This document shows positions 18,804 through 28,860 of a stretch of 64,000 nucleotides of DNA, piece by piece (position 1 is the stretch's first letter; each line of letters opens with the position of its first letter). This DNA comes from an uncultured Hoeflea sp. Its GTDB lineage: Bacteria > Pseudomonadota > Alphaproteobacteria > Rhizobiales > Rhizobiaceae. Position numbers and translations under genes: made by a program. The stretch covers positions 292,608 through 356,607 of the forward strand of contig NZ_CANMVK010000004.1 in assembly GCF_947501405.1 (NCBI RefSeq), read 5' to 3'. The notes beneath the pieces were generated by a model, which was not told the DNA's origin, searched no databases, and was given only the letters and a program-made list of their open reading frames with translations.

Positions 18804-19784
18804 ATGCATTCAGCCAATCTCATTTCCGGCCGCACATTCCGCCAGGTGACCGCAGCACTCGCCATCACGGCCGCGACGTGCCTCGCCGTTCCGGCCTCGG
18901 CGCAGGAATCCAGCGATCCGATCAAACTGACATTGCATGACTGGACCGGTCAGTTGATCACCACCAACATCATGGGTGAGGTGCTCAAGAAAGCCGGTTA
19001 CTCGATCGAATATGTCCAGGCCGACTATCTGGCCCAGTTCGCGGGCCTGGAAACCGGCGATCTGCACATCGCCATGGAAATGTGGGAAACCACCGGCCGC
19101 GAGGCGATGGATGCGGCAACCGCCACCGGCAAGGTCGAAAACTTCGGTCCCACCGGCATGAAGGCCAAGGAAGAGTGGTGGTACCCCGCCTATATGAAGG
19201 AAAAATGCCCGGACCTGCCAAATTGGGAAGCCTTGAAGGACGAGACCTGCGCCGAAGCGTTCTCGACCGCCGAAACCGCGCCCAAGGGGCGCTATCTGGG
19301 CGGACCGGTGACCTGGGGCGGTTTTGACGACGAGCGTGTCGAGGCGCTGGACCTGCCATTCGAAGTTATCCACGCGGGCACCGATGCGGCCTTGTTCGCC
19401 GAGCTCGAAAGCGCCTATCAGCGCAAGGCACCGATCATGCTGTGGGTCTATGCGCCGCACTGGGCGCCCGCCAAGTTCGAGGGCGAATGGGTGGAATTCC
19501 CCGAATACACCTCCGAGTGCTATAACGACCCGGCCTGGGGCTCCAACACGTCTGCCGCCTATGATTGCGGCAAACCCTTCGGCGAGATCTGGAAGGTCGG
19601 CTGGGCTGGCCTTAAGGAAAACTGGCCCGGCGCCCACGCTGCCGTCACCGCTTTCACCATCGACAATGATGAGATGGGCGCAATGATCACCAAGGTCGAT
19701 CTCGATGGTATGAGCGTCGACGACGTGGTCACCGAATGGATGGGCGCGAACGAAGATCGCTGGTCCGGCTGGATCAAGCAATAG
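18804..19784 (+). CDS. Glycine betaine/choline-type ABC transporter binding protein (ProX/OpuAC family)
   Basis: A 326-residue periplasmic binding protein with a signal peptide ending near PASAQE. The mature protein (LTLHDWTGQLITTNIMGEVL) has the OpuAC fold. Many tryptophans are present, including MEMWETTG, KEEWWYPAYM and PAWGSN, consistent with an aromatic cage for a quaternary amine, although the exact cage residues cannot be assigned by eye. The start at 18804 is chosen for AGGAGG 6 nt upstream, over a GTG at 18786. Followed by a hairpin and then its ATPase and permease genes. Confidence 0.85.
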   Translation: MHSANLISGRTFRQVTAALAITAATCLAVPASAQESSDPIKLTLHDWTGQLITTNIMGEVLKKAGYSIEYVQADYLAQFAGLETGDLHIAMEMWETTGREAMDAATATGKVENFGPTGMKAKEEWWYPAYMKEKCPDLPNWEALKDETCAEAFSTAETAPKGRYLGGPVTWGGFDDERVEALDLPFEVIHAGTDAALFAELESAYQRKAPIMLWVYAPHWAPAKFEGEWVEFPEYTSECYNDPAWGSNTSAAYDCGKPFGEIWKVGWAGLKENWPGAHAAVTAFTIDNDEMGAMITKVDLDGMSVDDVVTEWMGANEDRWSGWIKQ

Positions 19785-19790
19785 GCTGCG

Positions 19791-19819
19791 CCGGTTCCCG
19801 TCGGGCGGGCGGGAACCGG
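19791..19819 (+). terminator. Hairpin after the betaine-type binding-protein gene
   Basis: CCGGTTCCCG and CGGGAACCGG form a perfect 10-bp stem with a 9-nt loop, 6 nt after the stop. No T-run follows. It probably acts as a 3' stabiliser or attenuator; the remaining 200 nt to the ATPase gene show nothing else clear. Confidence 0.6.
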
Positions 19820-20023
19820 ACCTCCCGGGGACGATCGGCGGCCAGGCTTCATGCCCGGTTGCCGGTCGACCGGCGGAGATCCCTGGCGGCTTGAAGGCCG
19901 TCAGGAAACCGCCACCGCGGCGGTCCATCGTTTTACACGATCGTGTTTGCTCCGTTTCGGCTATGATCCAGTAATCCCGGCCGGCGAAACTCCAACTTTC
20001 AAAAACCGCAGACCCGGCACCCA

Positions 20024-21058
20024 ATGACCACTCCCGAATCCAAACTCGTTTGCCGCAATGTCTGGAAGCTCTTCGGCGCCGAGGCCGAGACCTTTCTGAC
20101 AAGGCATGATGGTCATCCCGACGCACAAGCCGTTGCCGCCGCCGGACTGGTCGGCGCCGTGCGCCATGTCGATCTCAATGTCCGCGAAGGCGAAATCTTT
20201 GTCATCATGGGCCTTTCAGGCTCCGGCAAATCGACCCTGGTGCGATTGATGTCGCGGCTGATCGAACCCACCGGCGGTGATATCCTGTTCAAGGGCGAGA
20301 ACCTGCTGGAACTGCCCCACGCCCGTATGATCGAGATCAGGCGTCACCAGATGGGTATGGTGTTTCAGCATTTCGCGCTGCTGCCGCATCTGACTGTTCA
20401 GGACAATGTCGCTTTTCCTCTCGACATCCAGGGCATGGCGCGAAGCGAGCGTGAGGCGCGGGCGCGTGAGATGATCGAGCTTGTAGGATTGGGCGGTAAG
20501 GAAGCCGCCTTTCCGCGTCAGCTTTCCGGCGGCCAGCAGCAACGCGTCGGTATCGCCCGGTCGCTCGCTGTGGAGCCTGAAATCTGGTTCCTAGACGAGC
20601 CGTTCTCCGCACTCGATCCGCTGATCCGGCGCGAGATGCAGGACGAGTTCATGCGCCTGCAAACGGTGCTGCACAAAACCATCGTGTTCATCACCCACGA
20701 CTTCGACGAGGCCATCCGGCTGGCCGACAGGATTGCCATCATGAAGGACGGTGAGATCGTCCAGGCCGGCACGCCCGAGGAGATCGTGCTTACCCCCGCT
20801 ACCGATTACGTGGCCGAATTCACCCGCAGTGTGGCCCGCGCCAAGGTGATCAGAACCCAAAGCCTGATGACGCCCGTGGAGGCGGCAGCTTTAACGGGAA
20901 CGGAGGATCAGCCGACGGTCTCGGCGCGGTCCAACATTGCCGACGCGGCGCCGATGTTCCTCGATGGCGTCGCGCGCCTTGGCGTGGTTGACGATGAGGG
21001 CAAGATCATCGGCGCGCTCGACCGCCAGACCGTTGTCGATCTGATGTTGAAGGGCTGA
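20024..21058 (+). CDS. Glycine betaine/choline-type ABC transporter ATPase (ProV family)
   Basis: A 344-residue ATPase. Walker A GLSGSGKST, the ProV-typical MVFQHFALLPHLTV, signature LSGGQQQRVGIARS, Walker B WFLDEPFSALDP and switch HDFDEA are present. About 100 C-terminal residues resemble a degenerate CBS-pair region (from about residue 270), which in OpuA/ProV senses ionic strength. It lies 1 nt before the permease gene. It powers uptake of a quaternary amine. Confidence 0.92.
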   Translation: MTTPESKLVCRNVWKLFGAEAETFLTRHDGHPDAQAVAAAGLVGAVRHVDLNVREGEIFVIMGLSGSGKSTLVRLMSRLIEPTGGDILFKGENLLELPHARMIEIRRHQMGMVFQHFALLPHLTVQDNVAFPLDIQGMARSEREARAREMIELVGLGGKEAAFPRQLSGGQQQRVGIARSLAVEPEIWFLDEPFSALDPLIRREMQDEFMRLQTVLHKTIVFITHDFDEAIRLADRIAIMKDGEIVQAGTPEEIVLTPATDYVAEFTRSVARAKVIRTQSLMTPVEAAALTGTEDQPTVSARSNIADAAPMFLDGVARLGVVDDEGKIIGALDRQTVVDLMLKG

Positions 21059-21059
21059 G

Positions 21060-23090
21060 ATGACCACGCCGGGCCTCCCATTGTCGCCCCCGCCTGCTGT
21101 CGTCGCGCCACAGCCCGCATCCCGGTCTTTGCCGTGGGCCTGGATGGTCGCGATCGCCCTGTTCGCGGCCTTCTGGCTCACGGCAGAGACGCTGACGCCC
21201 GCCGCGTTCGAATATCCAAAAGCCGTCGTGGTTCCACTCGCCTCGTGGATCAGCGCGGCAATGAAGTGGTTGATCGACGAAGCCACCTTCGGCCTGTTCA
21301 GCTTCACCGACCTTACCCGGTTCATCTCCGCCGTTCTCGATGTCCCCTACACACTTGTGCTCAGCCTGCTGTCGACCGGATTTCTGGAAGGCAGCGGCTC
21401 CTCGGCAGTACAGATCGTGCCGCCGCTTCCCTGGGTCGCGGTGATCGGTCTGGTGATGCTCCTGGGTCATTGGCTGGGCGGCGCGCGGCTCGCGCTGCTG
21501 GCCGGCGGATGTTTTCTGTTCCTGGCGATCTTCGGGCAATGGACCAGCGCCATGGTAACCTTGGCCTCCATCCTGGTGGCAGCACCCCTCGGGGTAGTTT
21601 TCGGACTGCTGTTCGGCATCGCCGCCTGGCGCTGGCGCTGGGTGGAGCGGGTGATCATGCCGGTGCTCGACCTGATGCAGACCATTCCGGTCTTTGCCTA
21701 TCTGGTGCCGGTGCTGTTCCTGTTCGGCTTCGGCCCCACCGCGGCGGTGATCGCCACGCTGATCTTCGCCACCCCGCCGATGACCCGTATCGCAATCCTG
21801 GCGCTCAGGGCGGTGCCTTCTGAGATCATCGATCTGGGAAACATGGTCGGCTGTACCGAACGTCAGATGACCTGGCGGGTAATGGTGCCCGCGGCCCGCG
21901 AAAGCCTGATGGTCGGCATGAACCAGGTCATCATGCTGTCGCTCAACATGGTCATCATCGCTTCAATGATCGGCGCTGGCGGCCTTGGCTTCGATGTTCT
22001 GGCGGCGCTGCGGCGGCTTGATTTCGGCGCCGGCCTTGAAGCTGGATTTGCGATCGTGGCTCTGGCGATTGCCATGGACCGCTTGAGCCAGGCGGCGGCT
22101 GAGAAAATGTCCGCCCCATCTTCTGAAACGATGCAGACATCGTCACCGTTTCGCCGGCATCCCTATCTCGCCGGTGCAGTTGTGCTGATCGTTGCGACCA
22201 CGGTGCTGAGCTTTGCGATCCCCGGAATCCGCAGCTATCCCGAGGCGCTGGAGATCTCCACCGGCACCTTCTGGTCCGAGGTCGTCGCCTGGATCAACAT
22301 CAACTATTTCGACACGCTCGAAGCGGTCAAGAACGCCATGCTGCTCAATGTGCTGATCCCGTTCAAGCGCTTCCTCGGCGACCTGCCCTGGCTCGGCGTC
22401 ACCCTGTTGATCTCCTTTGCCGGCTACCGGCTCGGCGGCTGGCGGCTGGCAGCGCTGACAGGAGGCCTGGCGCTGTTCGTGGCTGTTACCGGCCAGTGGG
22501 AGAAGGCAATGATCACCGTTTATCTGTGCGGTGTCTCGGCGGTCCTCGCAGCGCTGATCGGCATTCCCATCGGCATCGTCTCGGCCACCCGGGACCGGCT
22601 CTGGTCCTGGGTCCAGGTGGCCATCGACACGCTGCAGACCCTGCCGAGTTTCGTCTATCTGATGCCGGCCGTCATGCTGTTCAGGGTGGGCGATTTCACC
22701 GCCATGATCGCCGTTGTGGCTTTCGCCGTCGCTCCTTCGATCCGCTACACCGCGCTCGGCATTCGCAAGGTCGATCCGAAACTGATCGAAGCTGGCCGCG
22801 CCATGGGCTGCACCGAGTGGCAGATCCTGACCCGCATCCGGCTCAAGCTGGCTTTGCCTGAAATCATGCTTGGCCTCAACCAGACCATCATGTTCGCCCT
22901 GGCAATGCTGGTGATCACCGCATTGGTCGGCACCCGCGATCTCGGCCAGGAGGTCTATATCGCGCTCACCAAGGCCGACACCGGCCGCGGTCTGGTCGCG
23001 GGTCTGTCAATCGCGGCCATCGCCATCATTGCCGATCGGCTGATCTCGAGCGGCGCAGTCCATGCGCGCCGCCGTCTCGGCCTGGAGTGA
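21060..23090 (+). CDS. Double-length betaine-type ABC permease (tandem ProW domains)
   Basis: A 676-residue inner-membrane protein made of two successive ProW-like permease units. Each has a long N-terminal segment, about six helices and its own EAA loop: DLGNMVGCTERQ at about residues 258-269 and EAGRAMGCTEWQ at about 579-590. Ordinary ProW is about 330-350 residues and works as a dimer, so this looks like a fused heterodimer in one polypeptide. The two halves share clear sequence features (WLGVTLL..GGWRLAALTGG in the second half resembles WVAVIGL..GGARLALLAGG in the first), so it arose by duplication. Its stop is 8 nt from the next start. Confidence 0.9.
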   Translation: MTTPGLPLSPPPAVVAPQPASRSLPWAWMVAIALFAAFWLTAETLTPAAFEYPKAVVVPLASWISAAMKWLIDEATFGLFSFTDLTRFISAVLDVPYTLVLSLLSTGFLEGSGSSAVQIVPPLPWVAVIGLVMLLGHWLGGARLALLAGGCFLFLAIFGQWTSAMVTLASILVAAPLGVVFGLLFGIAAWRWRWVERVIMPVLDLMQTIPVFAYLVPVLFLFGFGPTAAVIATLIFATPPMTRIAILALRAVPSEIIDLGNMVGCTERQMTWRVMVPAARESLMVGMNQVIMLSLNMVIIASMIGAGGLGFDVLAALRRLDFGAGLEAGFAIVALAIAMDRLSQAAAEKMSAPSSETMQTSSPFRRHPYLAGAVVLIVATTVLSFAIPGIRSYPEALEISTGTFWSEVVAWININYFDTLEAVKNAMLLNVLIPFKRFLGDLPWLGVTLLISFAGYRLGGWRLAALTGGLALFVAVTGQWEKAMITVYLCGVSAVLAALIGIPIGIVSATRDRLWSWVQVAIDTLQTLPSFVYLMPAVMLFRVGDFTAMIAVVAFAVAPSIRYTALGIRKVDPKLIEAGRAMGCTEWQILTRIRLKLALPEIMLGLNQTIMFALAMLVITALVGTRDLGQEVYIALTKADTGRGLVAGLSIAAIAIIADRLISSGAVHARRRLGLE

Positions 23091-23098
23091 GGAGAGCC

Positions 23099-23995
23099 AT
23101 GACCGATCATCCGACCCAAGACCAAATCCGCGCTCTGCCATGTTTTTCAGGCTCTGTTGAGATCGAACCGCTAACGGGCGGGCTGAGCAATGAAAGCTGG
23201 CTGGTGAGCGACGTGGCCGGACGCCATGTGGTCCGCCTCGGCCGGGATTTTCCCTTTCATCATGTCGACCGCGCACGCGAGGTGATGACCGCGCGGGCGG
23301 CGTATGAAGCCGGCTTCGCACCAAGGGTCGAATATGCAGAACCAGGCATCATGGTCTCGGCATTCATCGAGGCGCAAACCTATGCCGCCGCCGATGTCTG
23401 CGCCAATGTGGAGCGCGTTGGACAGCTGATCCGCGATTTTCATCAAAGTATGCCGGCTCATGTCTCGGGCGCGGGCTTCATGTTCTGGGTGTTTCACGTC
23501 ATTCGCGACTATGCCCGCACACTCCAGGCCGGAAACTCGCGCATGGCCGATCGCCTGCCCGGCTGGCTTGAGCTGTCCCGCCGGCTCGAGGCCGTGCAAA
23601 TCCCCTTGCCGATCATCTTCGGCCACAATGATCTGCTGCCCGCCAATTTCCTGGACGATGGCGATCGGCTGTGGCTGATCGATTTCGAGTATGCCGGTTT
23701 TTCCACCGCCATGTTCGACATCGCCGGCGCCGCGTCCAACGCCGGCATGAGCAACGATCAGGCCGCGCAGCTCCTCGATACGGCGCTTGGCGGAATTCAG
23801 GACGCAGCCCTGGAACGCGCCTTTCACGCCATGCAATGCGCATCCCTGTTGCGCGAAACGCTGTGGAGCCTGGTTTCGGAACTGCATCTCGATGCGCCCG
23901 GGGTCGATTACCAGGCCTACACGGCCGAGAACCTCGCCACCCTGCAAGCGGCCCTCGAGCAATACCAATCGAATTACGGAAAGATAGCATCATGA
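23099..23995 (+). CDS. Choline-kinase-like phosphotransferase (APH fold), copy 1
   Basis: A 298-residue protein of the APH/choline kinase family. The nucleotide-side start LTGGLSNESWLV, the catalytic loop FGHNDLLPANFL (catalytic Asp and Asn) and the metal-binding LIDFEYAGF are present, so it should be an active kinase. The substrate is inferred as a hydroxylated amine or amino alcohol from the family and the betaine importer next to it. A GTG at 23087 is in frame, but ATG 23099 is preferred. The 3' end overlaps the first oxidase gene by 4 nt. Homoserine kinase-type or fructosamine kinase-type activity is an alternative. Confidence 0.8.
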   Translation: MTDHPTQDQIRALPCFSGSVEIEPLTGGLSNESWLVSDVAGRHVVRLGRDFPFHHVDRAREVMTARAAYEAGFAPRVEYAEPGIMVSAFIEAQTYAAADVCANVERVGQLIRDFHQSMPAHVSGAGFMFWVFHVIRDYARTLQAGNSRMADRLPGWLELSRRLEAVQIPLPIIFGHNDLLPANFLDDGDRLWLIDFEYAGFSTAMFDIAGAASNAGMSNDQAAQLLDTALGGIQDAALERAFHAMQCASLLRETLWSLVSELHLDAPGVDYQAYTAENLATLQAALEQYQSNYGKIAS

Positions 23996-26433
23996 CCTTC
24001 CCAGACCGGGCCCAGATCGTCGTCATCGGCGGCGGCATCATCGGCTGCTCCACCGCCTACCATCTGGCGCGTGACCACAAGGCCGATGTGGTGTTGCTCG
24101 AACAGGGCCAGCTCACATCCGGCTCGACCTGGCATGCCGCCGGCCTGGTCGGACAATTGCGGTCCTCGGCCTCGATCACCAAGGTGCTCAAATACTCCGT
24201 TGACCTCTACAAGCGCCTGGACAAGGAAACCGGCCTGGAGACCGGCTGGAAGATGTCCGGCTGCCTAAGACTCGCCACCAATCAGGACCGCTGGACCGAA
24301 TACAAGCGTCTGGCGACGACGGCGCAGAGTTTCGGCATGGAGATGCACCTGCTTTCGCCACAAGAGGCCAAGGCGATGTTCCCGCTGATGGAAACCGGCG
24401 ACCTAGTCGGTGCAAGCTGGCTGCCCACCGACGGTCAGGCAAGCCCGTCCGACATTACCCAGTCGCTCGCCAAGGGCGCACGCATGCATGGCGCAAAGAT
24501 CCACGAAAACGTGCGCGTCACTGGCTTCGACATCGAGGACGGCAGGATCCTGGCGGTGAAGACCGACAAGGGTGACATCGCTTGCGATAAGGTGGTCAAT
24601 TGTGGCGGTCAATGGGCCCGCCAATTGGGCGATATGGCCGGCATCAATGTGCCGCTCCAGCCGGTCAAGCACCAATATGTCATCACCGAATCGATCAGCG
24701 GTCTGTCAAGCGACGCGCCAACCATCCGCGATCCCGACCGCCGCACCTATTTCAAGGAAGAGGTTGGCGGACTGTCGTTCGGCGGCTATGAGCCCAATCC
24801 CCAGGGCTGGACCATGAGCGACGTACCCAACCAGTGGGAATTCCAGCTTTTCGACGATGATTTCGACCATTTCGAGCAACACATGCTGCAGGCAATGGCG
24901 CGGGTGCCGGCGCTCGAAAATGTCGGCATCAAGCAGATGATCAACGGGCCCGAGAGTTTCACCCCCGACGGCAATTTCATCCTCGGCTTTGCGCCTGAAT
25001 GCGAGAACATGTTTGTTGGGGCTGGCTTCAACGCCTTCGGGATTGCCGCTGGCGGCGGGGCCGGCTGGGTGCTCGCCCAATGGGTGATCGATGGCGAAGC
25101 GCCGCTCGATCTCTGGGTGGTCGACATACGCCGCTTTTCAGACATGCATCGCGACCGCCAATGGGTCAATGACCGCACACTCGAAGCCTATGGCAAGCAC
25201 TACGAGATCGGCTTTCCCCATGTCGAGTATGAAAGCGGCCGCCCGCGCATCGTCTCGCCATTGTACGAGCGCCTCAAGGCGCACCGCGCCGTGTTCGGCT
25301 CCAAGCTCGGCTGGGAACGCCCCAACTGGTTTGCACCCGAAGGTATGGACGCCCGCGACATCCCGTCCATGGGCCGGCAGAATTGGTTTGACGCCGTCGG
25401 CGACGAACATCGCCATGTGCGCGAGAAGGTCGGCGTCTTCGACCAGTCCTCCTTCGCAAAATATGAGGTCAGCGGTGCCGATGCGCTTTCCGCTCTGGGC
25501 CTGATCTGCGCCAATGACGTAACTAAACCCGAAGGCCGGCTCACCTATACGCAACTGCTCAACAGCCGCGGCGGTATTGAAGCCGATCTGACGGTGGCGC
25601 GATTGGCTGATGATCGGTTTTACATCGTTACGGGGACCGGGTTCCGCACCCATGACCTGGCCTGGATCCGCGATCGCGTGCCTGACGGCGCGGATGTTGA
25701 AGTCAACGACATCACCGAGAGCTACGGCACCCTGTCGCTGATGGGCCCGCATGCCCGCGATGTACTCGAGAAGGTAACATCTGCGGATGTCAGCAACGCC
25801 GCATTCCCCTTCGGCCATGTCCGCGAAATCGACATTGCCGGCGCGATGGTGACCGCCCTGCGTGTCACCTATGTGGGCGAGCTTGGCTGGGAGCTGCACA
25901 TACCGATCGCCGCCATCGGCGAGGTCTTCGACGTTCTGATGAAGGCGGGTCAGCCCTGGGACATCCGGCCCATCGGTTACCGGGCGCTGGAATCGCTGAG
26001 GTTGGAAAAGGGCTATCGGGCCTGGGGTTCCGACATCACCCCCAACGACACTCCCTTCGAAGCCGGCCTTGGCTGGGCCGTGAAGCTGCGCAAGAACACC
26101 GATTTCATCGGGCGTCATGCGCTTGAGGGGGCGCAGACCAATCCGCGCCCCAAACAACTGATGGGGTTCACGGTCGATGATCCGGACGTGGTGCTATCGG
26201 GGCGCGAAACCATCCTGCGCAACGGCGAACCGGTCGGCTACCTCACCTCCGGCGGCTACGGATATACGATCGGCAAATCGATCGGCTACGGCTATGTCCG
26301 CAACGCCGAAGGGGTCGACGAAGACTACCTCTCAAGCGGAACCTACGAACTGGTTGTCGCCTCCCAAACGACCCCCGCGGAAATCCATTCCGGGCCGATG
26401 TTCGACCCGGCCATGACCAAGATAAAGGCCTGA
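23992..26433 (+). CDS. Dimethylglycine/sarcosine dehydrogenase-like flavoprotein with GcvT domain, copy 1
   Basis: A 813-residue two-domain enzyme. Residues about 1-390 are a DAO-type FAD domain with the GGGIIG dinucleotide motif and TWHAAGL, where His48 corresponds to the residue that covalently binds FAD in DMGDH. Residues about 430-813 are an aminomethyltransferase (GcvT) domain that in DMGDH transfers the released one-carbon unit to tetrahydrofolate. The frame is open far upstream inside the kinase gene; ATG 23992 is right because the FAD fold begins there. The role is probably oxidative N-demethylation of the imported amine. The exact substrate is unknown. Confidence 0.88.
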   Translation: MTFPDRAQIVVIGGGIIGCSTAYHLARDHKADVVLLEQGQLTSGSTWHAAGLVGQLRSSASITKVLKYSVDLYKRLDKETGLETGWKMSGCLRLATNQDRWTEYKRLATTAQSFGMEMHLLSPQEAKAMFPLMETGDLVGASWLPTDGQASPSDITQSLAKGARMHGAKIHENVRVTGFDIEDGRILAVKTDKGDIACDKVVNCGGQWARQLGDMAGINVPLQPVKHQYVITESISGLSSDAPTIRDPDRRTYFKEEVGGLSFGGYEPNPQGWTMSDVPNQWEFQLFDDDFDHFEQHMLQAMARVPALENVGIKQMINGPESFTPDGNFILGFAPECENMFVGAGFNAFGIAAGGGAGWVLAQWVIDGEAPLDLWVVDIRRFSDMHRDRQWVNDRTLEAYGKHYEIGFPHVEYESGRPRIVSPLYERLKAHRAVFGSKLGWERPNWFAPEGMDARDIPSMGRQNWFDAVGDEHRHVREKVGVFDQSSFAKYEVSGADALSALGLICANDVTKPEGRLTYTQLLNSRGGIEADLTVARLADDRFYIVTGTGFRTHDLAWIRDRVPDGADVEVNDITESYGTLSLMGPHARDVLEKVTSADVSNAAFPFGHVREIDIAGAMVTALRVTYVGELGWELHIPIAAIGEVFDVLMKAGQPWDIRPIGYRALESLRLEKGYRAWGSDITPNDTPFEAGLGWAVKLRKNTDFIGRHALEGAQTNPRPKQLMGFTVDDPDVVLSGRETILRNGEPVGYLTSGGYGYTIGKSIGYGYVRNAEGVDEDYLSSGTYELVVASQTTPAEIHSGPMFDPAMTKIKA

Positions 26434-26442
26434 GGTCCCGCA

Positions 26443-28860
26443 ATGCGTCTTCATGCTGATCGTCATGTTCACATCCTGATTATTGGAGGTGGTGCCATCG
26501 GCACCTCCGTCGCCTATCATTTGGCCCGCGACGGCGCCAAGGATGTTCTTCTCGTCGAGAAAGCGCAACTGACCCATGGCTGCACATGGCATGCCGCCGG
26601 TCTGGTCGGCCAGCTCCGCGGCAAGCGCAACCTGACCCGGTTGATGCAGAACTCGGTCGCCGTGTTTGATCGGCTTGAGCAGGAGACCGGCCAGCACACG
26701 GCATGGAAGAAGGTCGGCTCGCTCCGCCTTGCCGGCAGTCCGGAGCGGTGGAGCGAGATCCGCCGCTCGATGACCCAGGCCAAGAGTTTTGGTGTCGAGT
26801 GCCATTCCCTCTCCGCCGATGAGGCCGCGGCGCGTTTTCCCTACATCGTCAAGGACAGCATCGAGGGTGCGGCCTTCATTCCCGGTGACGGCTACATCGA
26901 TCCCTACTCACTGACCATGGCCTATGCCAAGGGCGCACGCTTGTCTGGCGCAAGGATCGAGGAAGGGGTGACTGTCGAGGAAATCATTGTCGAAAACCGG
27001 CGCGCGGTTGGTGTTGCGACCAACACCGGCACGATCTCCTGCGACATTCTGGTTAACTGCGCCGGCCTGTGGGCCAAGCGCGTCGGTGAAATGGCGGGTG
27101 TGCCGTTGGCCGCCGGCGTGGTCGAGCATCAGTATTTCCTCACCGAGAAGAAGCTGACGCTGCCGCCGGACCTCACCACGCTGCGCGATCCCGACAACAA
27201 TTTCTATCTCAAGCCCGATACCGGCAGCTTTGCCATCGGCGGCTGGGAAGATGGAACCAAAGGATGTTGGCGCGGCAAGCCGCCGGTCGATTTCGGCCGC
27301 GAGCTGTTCGAACCAAGTATGGACCGGCTCGAGCTGTTCGCGCTTCCATCGGCAGACCGGCTGCCGGTGCTCAACGAGATCGGCATTCAGACAATCATCA
27401 ACGGCCCGATCCCGGTGTCCTATGATGGTGAGCCGATCATGGGGCTGGCGCCGGAACTCGACAATTTCTACGTCGCCTGCGGCTTTACCGCCGGCATCGC
27501 TGCGTCGGGTGGCGCCGGGCTGGCGCTGTCCAACCTGATCCTGCATGGCGATGCCGGCATGGATCTGTGGCCTTTCGATGTGCGGCGATTCGGTGCGGTT
27601 CACGCCCAAGGCCGTTATCTCGAACAGCGTGCGATCGAGGCCTATGGCGCCTACTACAAGATCCACTGGCCCGGTGAGGAAGCCACCGCAACGCGCGGTC
27701 TCCGGCGCTCGCCGCTGCACCAGGCATTGGCCGGCAACGGCGCGGTTTTCGGCTCCAAATTCGGGTGGGAACGGCCAAACTGGTTTGCTCCCGACGAGGC
27801 GCAAGCCGCTGATATCCCATCATTTGAAGGCAAGCCCAATTGGTTCGAAGCGGTCGGGGAGGAGGTCAAGGCCATCCGCGAGCGCGCGGCACTGATCGAT
27901 CAATCGTCGTTTTCCAAATTCGAGATCAGCGGCCCCGGTGCTCTGGCCGCCTTGCAGAGAATTGCCGCCAATAATCTCTCAGGACCTGCGGGCAGGGCGG
28001 TCTACACCCAGCTATGCAACAACCGGGGCGGGATCGAAGCGGACGTGACCATCATTCACCTCGACGACGATCTGCTCTATCTGATCACCGGATCCGGATT
28101 CGGCGTACGCGACGGCAATTGGGTATCGCGGCACTTGCCCGATACCGTGACCCTGAGAGATGTGACCAACCGCTTCGCCACCATCAACATCTGCGGACCG
28201 CGCGCCCGCGATATCCTGCAGGCGGTTTCAGATGACGACCTCTCCAATGCCGCCTTCCCGTTTCTTGCAGCTCGCTCCATCGAGGTGGAAGCTGCAACCG
28301 TGTTGGCGGTCCGCATCGGTTATGTCGGTGAACTTGGCTATGAACTCTATGTGAACCAGGAATTCGCCGCCCATGTTTACGAGTCCCTGAAAGCCGCCGG
28401 CGAACCCTTCGGCATCAAAGACGCCGGCTACCGGGCAATCGAATCCTGCCGCCTGGAAAAGGGCTACCTCTACTGGTCCGGCGACATCACGCCGGACAAC
28501 AACCCCTATGAAGCTGGCCTCGGCTTCTGCGTGGCGCTCGGCAAGAAGGATTTCATCGGCCGTGAGGCGCTCACGGCCATCAAGGCTGAGGGCGTGGCGC
28601 GCAAACTGGTTTCCTACACCGTCGAGGGCTTTGCTCCGTTTCATGGCGGCGAGGCGATCATGCATGAGGGCAAGGTGGTCGCGTCAACCACCAGCACCGG
28701 CTACAGCTACACTCTCGATCGCACCATCGCCCTCGGCTATCTGCCGGTTGACATCGCCGATGAGCAGGATTTCGACATCGAGGCCTTCGGCAAGACCTAT
28801 CCGGCGCGCCGGGGACCGCGCACATTGTATGACCCGAAAATGGAAAGGCTGAAGGCATGA
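26443..28860 (+). CDS. Dimethylglycine/sarcosine dehydrogenase-like flavoprotein with GcvT domain, copy 2
   Basis: A 805-residue paralogue of the preceding gene with the same architecture. The FAD motif GGGAIG, TWHAAGLVGQLRG with His50 as candidate FAD-linking residue, and a C-terminal GcvT domain (YVGELGYELYV and SCRLEKGYLYWSGDI landmarks) are present. The two copies are clearly homologous throughout but far from identical, so they probably act on successive substrates (for example dimethyl- then monomethyl-amine) rather than being redundant. It begins 9 nt after copy 1 and its stop overlaps the second kinase gene. Confidence 0.88.
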   Translation: MRLHADRHVHILIIGGGAIGTSVAYHLARDGAKDVLLVEKAQLTHGCTWHAAGLVGQLRGKRNLTRLMQNSVAVFDRLEQETGQHTAWKKVGSLRLAGSPERWSEIRRSMTQAKSFGVECHSLSADEAAARFPYIVKDSIEGAAFIPGDGYIDPYSLTMAYAKGARLSGARIEEGVTVEEIIVENRRAVGVATNTGTISCDILVNCAGLWAKRVGEMAGVPLAAGVVEHQYFLTEKKLTLPPDLTTLRDPDNNFYLKPDTGSFAIGGWEDGTKGCWRGKPPVDFGRELFEPSMDRLELFALPSADRLPVLNEIGIQTIINGPIPVSYDGEPIMGLAPELDNFYVACGFTAGIAASGGAGLALSNLILHGDAGMDLWPFDVRRFGAVHAQGRYLEQRAIEAYGAYYKIHWPGEEATATRGLRRSPLHQALAGNGAVFGSKFGWERPNWFAPDEAQAADIPSFEGKPNWFEAVGEEVKAIRERAALIDQSSFSKFEISGPGALAALQRIAANNLSGPAGRAVYTQLCNNRGGIEADVTIIHLDDDLLYLITGSGFGVRDGNWVSRHLPDTVTLRDVTNRFATINICGPRARDILQAVSDDDLSNAAFPFLAARSIEVEAATVLAVRIGYVGELGYELYVNQEFAAHVYESLKAAGEPFGIKDAGYRAIESCRLEKGYLYWSGDITPDNNPYEAGLGFCVALGKKDFIGREALTAIKAEGVARKLVSYTVEGFAPFHGGEAIMHEGKVVASTTSTGYSYTLDRTIALGYLPVDIADEQDFDIEAFGKTYPARRGPRTLYDPKMERLKA

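Noticed and set aside
18810..20126. A 438-codon frame antisense to the betaine-type binding protein
   Set aside because: No motifs, and it overlaps a convincing exported protein.
23671..23991. N-terminal extension of the first DMGDH-like protein
   Set aside because: The FAD motif begins at the ATG at 23992, and the extension is inside the kinase gene.
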